Of a stretch of DNA of 64,000 bases, positions 12,953-22,919 are shown piece by piece. The notes below the pieces were generated by a model. The model saw only the letters and a program-made list of their open reading frames with translations. It was not told the origin of the DNA and searched no databases. The stretch lies in assembly GCF_036370855.1 (NCBI RefSeq), contig NC_088108.1, positions 7,091,448 to 7,155,447 on the forward strand, given 5' to 3'. A program made the position numbers and the translations under genes. The stretch comes from Dromaius novaehollandiae (lineage: Eukaryota; Chordata; Aves; Casuariiformes; Dromaiidae). Each line of letters starts with the position of its first letter. Position 1 is the first letter of the stretch.

Positions 12953-13082
12953 AGTCCAGGTGCTTCTTCTTGGGGCCCATCACCTCGTGGGTCGTGGCCT
13001 TGCAGACGGCCTTGGCGACGGCCGAGCCGGTGACACTGTGCTGCGCCGCCGTGATGCGGTCGGTGATGGACTGCCCCGACAT
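12953..13082 (-). CDS. PICALM-like coding exon 1 (start codon, PIP2-binding site)
   Basis: The ATG is at 13080-13082 in the context GGAAGATGT, and translation begins [20 protein letters not shown], the invariant start of the AP180/CALM family. The exon encodes 43 codons plus one base and ends at an ACT|GTGAGT donor after KKKHLD. The phosphoinositide-binding residues known from CALM are all present: K28 and the cluster K38, K39, K40 and H41 in GPKKKH. Membrane binding should therefore be intact. Differences from PICALM as I remember it: I for L at 6, A for S at 23, A for T at 25, V for I at 34. Some of these (A at 23 and 25, V at 34) are closer to SNAP91. The start lies inside the CpG island, about 370-470 bp inside the likely transcription start. 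Confidence 0.93.
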
Positions 13083-13452
13083 CTTCCGCCCCCGCGGCGC
13101 TGCCTACCCGCCCGCCGCCTCCCGCTCCCGCTCCGCGGCAAGGCCGGGGCGCCGGCGGCCGCTGCCCCGCGAGCCCAGCGGAGCCCCCGCCGCCCTCCCG
13201 CCGAGGAGGGAGCCCGCAGCGCCCCGCCGGCCCCCCCGGCGGCACCGGCAGCGGGCGCCGCCTCAGCCCGGCTCCGCTCGCCCCCGCCGCGGGGCTCGTC
13301 CCCGGCGCCCTCCGCGCCGCTCCCTGGCGGCGAGGCGGCTCCCGCCCCGCCGGCTCGGCTCGGAGGAAGGCGGCCGCCGCTCGGCCGGCCCCGCTCTGCC
13401 TCCGTCCCCTGGGCGCCGCTCCGGCTTTTCCTTTCACATTTCCACTCCCAGA

Positions 13453-13464
13453 CAAAATGGCGGC
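13453..13464 (-). promoter_or_regulatory. YY1-type site GCCGCCATTTTG
   Basis: CAAAATGGCGGC on the plus strand reads GCCGCCATTTTG on the minus strand, the classic YY1 motif found just downstream of the start site in many TATA-less promoters. Position and orientation suit the PICALM-like promoter. The ATG inside it starts a plus-strand open frame that I regard as spurious. Confidence 0.5.
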
Positions 13465-13493
13465 GGCGCGGCCACGGCGTCAGGTGACCGCGC

Positions 13494-13550
13494 GCCCGCC
13501 CCGCCCCGCCCCGCCCCGCCCCGCCCCGGCGCTGCCCCGCCCCGCCCGGC
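13494..13550. promoter_or_regulatory. GC-box (Sp1-type) array
   Basis: CCCCG repeated without a break from about 13498 to 13530, then a further cluster to 13550. It reads as overlapping GGGGCGGGGC Sp/KLF boxes on the minus strand. It sits where a core promoter would be expected, 410-470 bp upstream of the start codon. The array is also a simple pentamer repeat, so length variation between individuals is likely. Confidence 0.65.
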
Positions 13551-16075
13551 GCGCGAGGCGGCCGTTGGGAGCAGCCGCAGCCTTCTGCCGGTCGGTGCCC
13601 TGCGCGGGGCCGCTGTGGGACGGCTGCGCCTCTCGCGGGGCCCGTTGGGTTTTGGAGGCTCTTGTCCACGTCCTGCACGTTAAAAGCAGTCCGCAAAGAC
13701 CTAGCAAGTCGGGTGGCGGAGGCGAGCCGCACCTTGGGCCTCGGCTCCACACCGCCAGCCGGCGTGGGCAAGCCGCGCCACGGTGCTCGCGGCCGCGCCA
13801 GGGTGGAAGGCTGCGGTGGATGTTCAGTGTTGCAGGAAGCTTCTGTGGGGCCTTCGAAGCGCTGCAGACCTGTTCGCCATGAGCAAAACGTCAACCTCTT
13901 CCTTTGCCCCTTCCCCACCATCTTCAGCTTTTTGTTCTCTGGATAGATCTAAAAGAAAAAGAAAAGAGCTGGTCTGCTGGCGTTATGTTTCCTGTGGTAA
14001 GAGGAGCACCCCAGGAGTACGAGCGCTGGCAAGCACTGCCAAAGTGATGGAAGAGAGGAGCTAATGCAACGTTTTATCGCTCGTTTTTGTGCACCAAGTT
14101 TTCTTATTTAGCCTTGTGTAGCAGCATTCGCTTCTATGGGATTGCAGGGAAGGACCTGCAAAAGGGCTTTATGCATGGCTTTTCAGCATCTCTTGGTGGT
14201 TACAGAGAAAGAAGAAAAGTCCCTCAAAAAGCTGTTTTTCTCTTGCAGACTTTGTGTTTTATTTTCAGAAGCAACATCTATTAAAAGAATAAGTGCAACC
14301 TCCCTTGTTGAATCCATTGCATGTTCAAATGAGGAAATTAAATTTCTTTTGAAGTTCCTCCCTGTAATTGTGTTGTATGCGTACTCCTATATTAGAGTAT
14401 TGAAAAGCTTCACAAGAAACTTCTTTATCGGGGCACAATTGTATCGGGGAATCTGAAAACCTGTTTAACCGCAACCACATTGACCTGGTTTTGAGGATAT
14501 GGGTCTTGTTTATTTAAAATCACAACAAAGAACCAGGCAGGACAGGAGCTGGGTGACGGACCTAACTAAAGAAGGGAGGGGGGAAATGGTAGATTGCTAT
14601 ACACATATATTCACTCATTTGCTATTTTCCTGAGAACAAACAAGAAAGCAGTTGCAGCTTTTGCCAAGTGTGATAGTGGTTTCTGTGATATGGAGACCTG
14701 CCCATTGGAGCTGGACTGTTACCAACAATATGTTTCAAACAACTACCAGTCATATGTTAATGATATCTTGTGAGGAGAATTAAACAAACAGTTTAGAAAT
14801 GATAGGCTCTATAAGTCACTAGCAATTCCCTTGATCCTTCCAGGCTGGCTGTTTTCGTACCAGCTCATTAGGTGGCTAAAAATATGACAGAGGTTTAAAG
14901 AGAACTACAGAAATGAGCAGGGACTTCTCCCTAGCAGAACTGTTCTGGAGCAGAAATTCAGGAGTCCAGTTTGTGGGATCTGGCTCACTTAACGGGGGTC
15001 AGCTGGGTTTGATTTTAAAAATACTCTCCAGGAAGCTCTCTTTTCTTCGCATCCACATAAATGGCAGCTCTTACAACGATAGGAAGAGACAGAAAAAGCA
15101 GTTTTGAAGAAACCTTCTTACTCAGAACTTGCTCCTCTGCCTATTACACTGACAACCAGTGACTATATATGCTCTCTGACTTCAGTGAAAGTGAATTTGA
15201 GCTTCCAGGCCAAAATGAGAAATTTCCCTTTTTCATCATCCAGCAGAGTGAGGAAAGGTGGGTTTTGCAATAAAATGGAGTCCAATTGTATCGCTAATAT
15301 GACAGCACATTACTATAAATTGCGCATCACAGAATAACTGTTATAATTTCAATTTATGATTCCACTCTGAATAGGACACCCATCCCCATCCTGTAAAGTA
15401 AATGTTCATTTCTTATATTCTCTGATGTTCCATGCATCCATCCAAATGGGTGTCGTGACATTGTTATTCTTTTGGCATTACGATTTCCAAAGATGGTGTT
15501 CCCCGAATGACAATGAGGAAGTTTCACTGTTACTGTAAGAATCATTAATTGTTTTCCAGCCAGGTCTTGAGGCTCCAGTGAGGACACGTTCAATTGTACA
15601 AGACCCTGCATGAAAACTTAGGAAGAAACATTCCTTCTCCCTCAAGTGTTACATTCTCAGTTAGTGTCTTCAAACCTGATTTTATCTTTAAGATAGGTAT
15701 CAATTTATTCTTGAATATGTGCATAGAGTAACATATACTACAGAAAAGCGTGACAGTGCAGTGGAAATATTAGCAGTCCTGTGATCTGGGGTGGAGAATA
15801 TTCTGAGTGAAGGATTTCCATAACCCTAAGGGCATAAATACATTAAAACATGGTCACTGCTATTAAAATATTGAACACTTCCTGTACCAGAAAATGTTAC
15901 GGCATCTTTAGCTCTGCTGGCAGCAGGCAATTTCTACCTGCTTTATTTTTGCCTTAAGACTTGTTGTTTCTGGAAAAAATAATCTTGAATCTTCAAAGCC
16001 TGAGGAAACATCAAAACAGTAAGAAAAGAGGAGATGGAAAGATTAAATAAGCATTATAAAGATGTCTGAATCTCT

Positions 16076-16170
16076 TAGGGCTTGTCTAAACAGGGAAGCT
16101 CTTTCGAAATAAGTGAGCGTGTGAGCTGAAGCACAACAGCTATTATCCACCCGCAGTAGGGACTTTCTTA
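16076..16170. mobile_element. Possible relic of an old amniote DNA transposon
   Basis: TAGGGCTTGTCTAAACAGGG resembles, from memory, the terminal sequence of hAT-type elements common in reptile genomes. No second inverted terminus was found, so this is a weak call. Confidence 0.15.
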
Positions 16171-17713
16171 TTTTATTCTATTTCAGAAAGCCTAATTTTC
16201 ACATAGGTGCCTGAGGTGAGTGTTTTCCACTGGCTAGGAATGCCTCTGTCTTTACTGAATTTGCTGGTCAGGCCCAAATAGGAGTTCACGTTTCTCTCTG
16301 TAGTCAGCCCATCAGCTTGCTCCAAATTCAAGCCATACTATGCGCAATGTGGATGACTGAAGATCATGCCATTTGGCATGAACTTATAAATGGATGTAGC
16401 CTGTAGAATCTAAATGCCAGACAGTAGGAAACAGACAGATATTTAATGGCATTTAGGTCATCTGAACGTAATGCGTTATAGAAGCACCTTGTTTCAGGTT
16501 AACGGAGCCAGCTTCCAAAGCACTGCTTTTGTGGAGCAGATGCACACGAAGAGCTAGGTAATAGCTCTTCTTTAATGACTGCTTATTGAGTACTTGTGTA
16601 ATTCTTATTCCAGCCAACAAATTATGCTGGGATACTGAAAAGTATCCTGAAACCTTCCTGCAAGTTTTATGAAAATAGTGTGGTCAAGAAGTCCATGCTG
16701 TCCTGACAGAAGGAAAACCAGAGATACTAGCTCAAAGTACATATACATCAGAGTACTACTTGTCAAAGAATCTCTATAAATACCCCCATAGCAGGAGAAA
16801 CATGTCAGAAACTGCTGCCTTTTAGACATTCTGCTATGCAACACAATATATATACAGTAAATCAGGTACTTGCAGCACACCTTATCTTCCAAATGCATTG
16901 GTTTTTAGTTATGTGAGAAAAATACTTACTGTAACACAGAAGTGCTTCATAAAGAAAAAAAGTAACTAAAAATAATTTGAAGGGAAGTGGTGTCATTTTA
17001 GCCCTGCACTTCTTTGGGATGTTCCACTCTGCCACTAAACACCTCTTTCATGCTACAGTTCCCAGGACCTGTAGGCAAAAAAAGAATTCTTGTCGGTGCA
17101 CAGGGTATAAAAAGAGGAAGAAATCAAGTCAAAGGTATAAGTCTACATTTTTGCTGTAATGCAAAACTTTATCCCGTTAGTAACAGAGTGTTTGGGTGAA
17201 ACACTACACGCTTAGAATCAGATAAGGGCAAGGAATTATAAGCTCCCACCCACTAGGGCGGAGTGACGAGGTGCATTCATCATCCTAAATTAGAGATAGT
17301 TGTGCTGTGACACCATGAAAGATGCACAATTAGCTACGCAAATTGTTCCATAGAGATTTAATTGAGAGGTATGTACCTAGACTAAAAGGAGGGCTGGAAT
17401 GAAACCTTATCCACCTCTCTATCAGCTCCCCAGTGCTGACATGCTTGATTAGTCCCAAGGAGATAAGGAAGGGTCAATGTTTTTTAGGGCTGACATTTCT
17501 CTCTCACCTCACTCCTGCAGTGCCACAAGGTGAGCGGAGGTTTTCTGTGTTTCTCCAGGAGTCACTTGAGCACATACAGACTAAAATGCAGCTTGTTGCT
17601 CTCCCATTTTCTTGCTTCTGTGGTTCTGCCAGGAGAACAACAGCAGATCTTATGTGACGTAGCTGGCAGTTCTTGCATTTACACCAAATAGGTACTTTTC
17701 CATAGCCTTCCTT

Positions 17714-17727
17714 CCCCCCCCCCCCCC
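17714..17727. repeat. Poly-C run (14 bases)
   Basis: Fourteen consecutive C on the plus strand, a mononucleotide microsatellite. The complementary strand is an uninterrupted G run able to form a quadruplex. Confidence 0.9.
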
Positions 17728-20203
17728 GTTTATCCCTCTCATGTGGAAACAGCTCATCTTTTACAATTTAGTTTAGCTTGCTCTTTAGCAAATCTCTTTT
17801 CTTATTCCTTCTTCCTGCACCTATGGACTTATGTTCATATTTTTATGGATGAAAAACTGGAAATGATATGTTCAGTTTACTTCTTGGGTCATTCATTATG
17901 CTGCCTAGCGTTTATTATAGGGCGAGTGATTAGGGCTTTTGGAGAAAGGAGACAGGAAACAGACTCCAGACATTGTTAGCGTATAAATAGCCTTGGGGAG
18001 GTGGTAGTGGCGGAGAGAATGGGACATTTCTGGGATTTTGCCATAACTGAATGACACAGATGGTTTTCCAGTAAAATGAATATTTTGGTAATGAGTAGTG
18101 AATGTGCTTCAGTCTGGCAGCACCTACAGCCCCAAGAATGCAAACAATGTAGAAGTAGGTTTGTAAATAAATACCATCTGTTCAACAGCATTGAATCCAA
18201 AATATTGCAGAACCTGCCTTAACGGTGACTGCTGTTTTGGTAGACATAGGTGAGATAAAAATCACTACTAAATACTTCTCATAAATAGTGTGATTCTCAT
18301 CTCCAAAGTATAAAACTTGCCTAAAATCAAACTAGTTTATTCCAAATTTAAGTCTGAGAGAATTAAACTGATGCAGTTAGCTTTTTTGCTGACGGACGTG
18401 AGGCATCTCCACTGAAGTGCAACTATAAGAGCGCAGAAGCTGCTTCTTACGCAGTAACTTCTGTAGCTGGGACAGTTAAGTATCTGAAAAGCGTCTTGCT
18501 ACCACTCCTCCCCTCGAGGGAAGGAAACATGCAATCCTGTGAGCAGCAGCAGTAGTGAAGCCTGGTTTCCTAGTTACTACGACTGGTGTTTGGAGGTTGA
18601 TTTCCCTTCTGAACACACTGATACCTGATAAGAGGTGAGTTCCTGCCGCAGCCTTTCTTTCTGTAAAGACACTAATGGTCATTTCCTCTGGCTCCCTATA
18701 GTCCATTAAATTTGCAAACCAGAATATCTTTGTGATCTTTACTCCGGTTGGATTTTGCTGAAACTGGCTGATGGACTCAAAGGTTTCTAGGAGAGAAACA
18801 GGCAGACAGAAAATAGAGAAATGATTATGTTCTAAAAAGTCTAAAAAAATTGTATAAATGAATTTTAAGAACCTTAGTCTTCTAGTTGGCTAATTTTTAT
18901 CTGTTCAGAGACATCACAGAAAAAAAAATCATACTGTTGTCCAGCTTGGATTTATGGCTATGATAATCAGGCAATCTGTTTTAAAGGTTTTCCTTTGGTT
19001 GCACCAGCTGTGAAGGAAGGAGGAGTGACGATGCAAAAGCTAATTGTCAGCTTGCCATGTGCGAAACCATGAAAAGTCACAGCTCAAGAAACGCAAAGAA
19101 CACAGCACCGCTTCGTTCTGCCCTCGACCTCGGGACAGTCCTAGAGGGCTGTTCACAGGCTAGAGAAGATGAATCTTCATTTCCCTCTGAAAACTGAGTT
19201 GTAAAATGTGGATAAGAATTTTAGCTACATAACTGGGACTCTGTATAACTAAATTTGTCCGAATCTTGCATAACTGCAAAATACTAAAAGATCAGATCAC
19301 GAGTCTGTCAGTGGAAACTGCGTAGCTAAAAACTCAGACCAGTTTTTATGTTTAAGTTGTCTTTTTTTTAGTGAGGGATCAGAGAGAATTGCAGGGAGAG
19401 ACAGGCCTGAAAAAGCAATTCCTTAAAAGAATAATTTAATAGAAAAATGTAGTATGAAAATAATGGAACAAGGAAAAAAGTGAAGATTCAAACAAAGATC
19501 AGTGCTGAGGACTGGAATTCCCAGCTCATTTTCTCTGCGGAAGAACAGAGGTGATGTACAAAGAAGAATCATAAAAGAGATGGATGGAGGAGAACAGAAA
19601 AGTTTGCTGGAAGCGTAAATCATAAAAGATCCTTTTTTAATGGAGACTGCTTACATTTGTGTAAATCTGGAATAAATCCACTTACCTCTATGTTTCATTG
19701 ACATCAGTAAAGTTACTTGACACATACAGATTTGCAAACAAATCTGGCCTGAAAATGGCAAGACAGAAATTGGTCAGAGGAAATTTACTCTTTGAAAAAG
19801 TTTCATCTACAGCTCTCTGTGTGTCTATTGTGCTTAAAAAGCTTACGATGCTTAAAAAATGGACCATTTTTTCTTCTGAAACAACTAATATTAAACATCG
19901 TAAGAAACAGGTAAGCAACAAAAAAGCTGTCAGTAAAAATATTTTATGAACTTTAGCTGCATCTTGTTACTATATTTTCTCCTTGTAGCTTAACACGTGG
20001 TGTGGTTCCTGGAATAAAGGATGGGGGAGAAGCTAAAGCTGGATTTTGGCCCTCTGTATTCTGTCCTTGCTTTGACTGGCACGTCGTAGTCCTCAATGGC
20101 AGGCAGTAGAGATTCTCACAGGTTCATTCTGACCAACTGAATGACGAGAAAATGTTTGACAGGCCGATACCAAAATGGTATGGGGCTGGGAGTGGCATGA
20201 GAA

Positions 20204-20313
20204 AAATCTCAGAGAAGTATATTTCTGTAAAAACCCACGAGAAAGCTGCTTCCAAATCTCAGGTAAGTGTATTTCTGTGAAGTCCAAAAGAAAGTTACTT
20301 CCAAAAATCAAAC
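20204..20313. repeat. Imperfect tandem duplication, 50 bp period
   Basis: The unit starting AAGTATATTTCTGT at 20215 repeats as AAGTGTATTTCTGT at 20265, exactly 50 bp on. Both copies carry AGAAAG and CTTCCAAA at matching offsets, and the AAATCTCAG preceding each copy also matches. The copies are clearly diverged, so the duplication is not recent. It lies inside long open frames on both strands (minus 20093-20836, 247 codons; plus 20175-20768, 197 codons), neither of which I recognise. Confidence 0.7.
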
Positions 20314-21562
20314 CAACACTCAGAAAGATAAAACTTGCCTTCAGCGAAAAGCGTGACCTCGCAAGGCACTGTCGCCGTCGGCGAAGAAACGCTGCTGAAA
20401 GGAGTCGGGAGCTCTTACAGAAAGGTAGCACCGCTGCCGGGTCCTGCTCCACGCGCCGGCGGTGTCCAGCGGGCCCCAGGGGAAGTTCGGCTCTGCCCAG
20501 AGGTTCGATGGAGGTTCCTATAAACTTCTTCAGCCCTACCAGACTGGTCCTGGGATTGAGCTGGGATAAAGCTCTTTTTTCCAGGACAACAAAGTGGCAC
20601 CGGATTGCGATCAGGTTTGTTTTGGTACCAACCAGGTGTACAAAATCAAACACAGCCTGTGTTGCCTTTAAGCCCTTTTTCAGAGTGCTCCAGAAACATG
20701 GAATTTGTGCTCCACAGCATATGATCAGTATAAGCCACGTATTAATTTTCTCATCTGCTGTCACATGAAGATAAGTCACACTTCCTCTGCTTCCTCCTTC
20801 CATAACGCTCTTGTTGGCAAACAGCGGCCTCAGCAAGGAGCGCTGGCATCAGTCTGTGCCTAGAGCCGGACGCTCTGTCTCACGGCGTGCTCCAACTTCT
20901 GCCTTCGAAATCGCTGCTGAAGTTTGAACTTGTAAATTGCTGACTCCGTATAGGGAAGGGGCAAAAGAAAGAGGAAAAGAAAGAATGAAAGGAAGGGCAA
21001 CAAAAAAAAATCTAGAGTTATGCCACAGTTGCGTAAGTGTTGGTAGGCAGAAAGTCAGCCTGCCCCTGCACCATCAGCTTTGAGCAACTATCTAGTAGTG
21101 CCTTCCCTTAGATTAATCTTATTCCCTGAAGATGTGTTACTGCCCATAGGGACATATTGGAGAAGAGTTCTGTATTATTTCTGAAGTGCCTCCTTTTAAG
21201 AGATTTTCTATTTGGTCAAGAAGCTATTCTGATTTTTGTTGCTGAGCATTTAACAAAGATTCCTGAAAGCCACCTTGCTTTGACTTCTCTCCTTGCCTTT
21301 AAAATTCAATGTCTTTTAAAAGATAAAATAAAATAAATACTACAATATAATGTAAATAGTGTAGTAGAATTATTTTAACCTGGTCCAGTTTCGTCCGTTA
21401 CCTTATGGATTTAGTTCTGAAAAGCAGGCCTGACTGAGGAATCCTGTGCAGATTCAGGTTCCTGAATTTAGGCTTGAAGGTCTTGGTTTAGGGGTAGGGG
21501 GTCCACGTTTCTCTTTTGGCTTTGGGACTCTCCTGGGATGAGTCTTGCTTATTTGCTAGAAC

Positions 21563-21600
21563 TGTGTGTGTGTGTGTGTCTGTGTCTGTGTGCACATGTG
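21563..21600. repeat. (TG)n microsatellite
   Basis: TG dinucleotide run with interruptions (TCTGTGTCTGTG) near its right end. Ordinary simple repeat in intergenic DNA. Confidence 0.85.
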
Positions 21601-22851
21601 AGCAGTTTTGATACTGAGAGTCACTGTCAGCATTACCAGAAGTAAGAGCTGAAGTTTGCAGGACCCTTGGTGAGGACCAGGATGGCCATTCTGACGCTCT
21701 TAACACTGCTCATTTTAACTACAGGCTTACTAACCTTGGAGAAACAAGAAAGCTAAAATCATCAGACTAATACAATTATACAAATGATCTTGTTGCAGTG
21801 GGCCAGAGAAATATTTTCTTACGTCCTGAGGAAGAACAACATACCTGCTTTATGGGAGATGAATTTAACGTTTGGGCGCTGATTGGGTTGTAGGGGCTCC
21901 CACCATGACAACAGAGGAAGGAAAAAAACAGGGTAGCTTTGGCAAACATTCATATAAAACTGCTAATAAAAAACAATCCTGTATTAAAATCAGCTTAAAG
22001 CAGTCCTGGAAATTGTAGTCTTGTCAGCCTTATTTGTGTACCAAAAAACCTGATGGGAACAAAAAAAACCCCTAGAATTATGAGACATTTAGGGGAACAA
22101 GAATTAGTAGGGACAAAGCTGCATAAGTCCACAAAGCAAAATCTTTCATCTCAAAACATATAAAATTCCTTGAGTGTGTCGCTAGGAGATAAGGGCAAAC
22201 CAGCACATATCTTTTATCTAGACTTTCAAAAAAGACATGGAAGAATGAGCTAAGGCACTTCTGAAATGCCCTCGAGGCATCTTGCTGTTTGGCTAGGTGC
22301 TTACAAACCTTTGAAAAGCTGATCCGAAAAGGAAGAAAAAAAGTAGACGTAAATGGTGAATTTCTGCTCGGCAAAGAGCTAAGAGTGTTTAAAGCTCAAA
22401 TTCTTAATGTAATTACCTGTCATTGCTGATGAAGCAAGAACTGAGTCAACGCCACTGAAACACAGCAGCTCCAAAATGGCCCGGGAGACGTATTTTTATG
22501 CAACACACAATTAACCCAAAGGGCCGACCTGCCGACCTCTCCCTGGGCGGCCGCAGGGTTTCTGCCGTCTCCCCTCGAGGTTTCCGCGGACCTCGAGGCT
22601 GGTGGGCAGCTGGTTCACCGGCTTTCCACAGTCAGCAATTCCCTCTGTTCCTTTCATCTGGCTTTTTGGAAAATCCTAGAGCTAGCAAGCAGCTCCACGA
22701 GCAACAGAACTAATGAATAAACTCATACATAACGTTCTATACAATTATGTCATCTGATTGACAGGGTTTTTAGCTGATTTCTCCTAAGTTTGCAGCACAA
22801 CGCTGTTGCTTATGAGTCATCAGAAAAGCCACGTGTTATGCACATCCTAAC

Positions 22852-22919
22852 CACTGGAAAAGCTTCACGGGAGTTCACACTTTATTGAACATCAGAGAAT
22901 CCACACGAGAGAGAAACCT
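22852..22919 (+). pseudogene. Decayed C2H2 zinc-finger fragment
   Basis: On the plus strand, AAAAGCTTCACGGGAGTTCAC reads KSFTGVH and continues TLLN. After a one-base loss, 22890-22919 reads HQRIHTREKP, the zinc-finger end and linker (consensus HQRIHTGEKP). The spacing F-x5-L-x2-H-x3-H is exactly that of a C2H2 finger if the frameshift is allowed for. The CxxC half is lost (HWKSF in place of CGKSF) and a stop codon follows the linker at once. It is therefore a broken single-finger relic, perhaps from a retrocopy or a lost zinc-finger gene, and not a working gene. Confidence 0.6.

Larger units (their letters stand above)
1..13550 (-). other. PICALM-like gene (AP180/CALM family, ANTH domain), 5' part, exons 1-6
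   Basis: Gene span from the presumed CpG-island promoter to the window edge; the gene continues left of position 1. AP180/CALM proteins bind PtdIns(4,5)P2 and small VAMP SNAREs through an N-terminal ANTH domain, bind clathrin and AP2 through an unstructured tail, and act at clathrin-coated pits. Six coding exons at 12953-13082, 5109-5251, 1804-1879, 869-971, 597-690 and 382-493 join in one frame with GT-AG introns and encode about residues 1-219, most of the ANTH domain. The protein is nearer PICALM (CTNEMNVNIPQLAD in exon 2) than SNAP91. Compared with human PICALM as I remember it, I count about 25 changes in 219 residues, too many for a bird PICALM ortholog. I infer a separate paralog. The remaining ANTH exons and the clathrin/AP2-binding tail are outside the window. 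Confidence 0.85.
12820..13870. promoter_or_regulatory. CpG-island promoter of the PICALM-like gene
   Basis: About 1 kb with very high GC and dense CpG, sharply bounded by AT-rich DNA on both sides and covering coding exon 1. It has no TATA box. It contains a GC-box array (13494-13550) and a YY1-type site (13453-13464). This is the usual form of a housekeeping-type vertebrate promoter. From the GC-box and YY1 positions, transcription probably starts near 13450-13550 on the minus strand, giving a 5' UTR of roughly 370-470 bases. Long open frames on both strands here come from the GC content and are not genes. Confidence 0.85.
13871..22851. other. Intergenic, AT-rich left part
   Basis: Sequence upstream of the PICALM-like promoter. 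It holds a poly-C run (17714-17727), a TG run (21563-21600), an isolated TATAAATAG (17982-17990) with no obvious gene after it, and a 50 bp tandem duplication near 20204-20313. No open frame here resembles a protein I know, and none shows a convincing splice context. A gene on either strand cannot be excluded without transcript data. Confidence 0.6.

Noticed and set aside
12801-13921. Long open frames on both strands across the CpG island (up to 313 codons)
   Set aside because: GC-rich DNA has few stop codons; the Pro/Arg/Ala/Gly-rich translations are compositional, and the true coding exon here is the short PICALM-like exon 1.
17982-17990. TATAAATAG on the plus strand
   Set aside because: A good TATA match but with no initiator, no CpG context and no gene downstream; expected by chance in AT-rich DNA.
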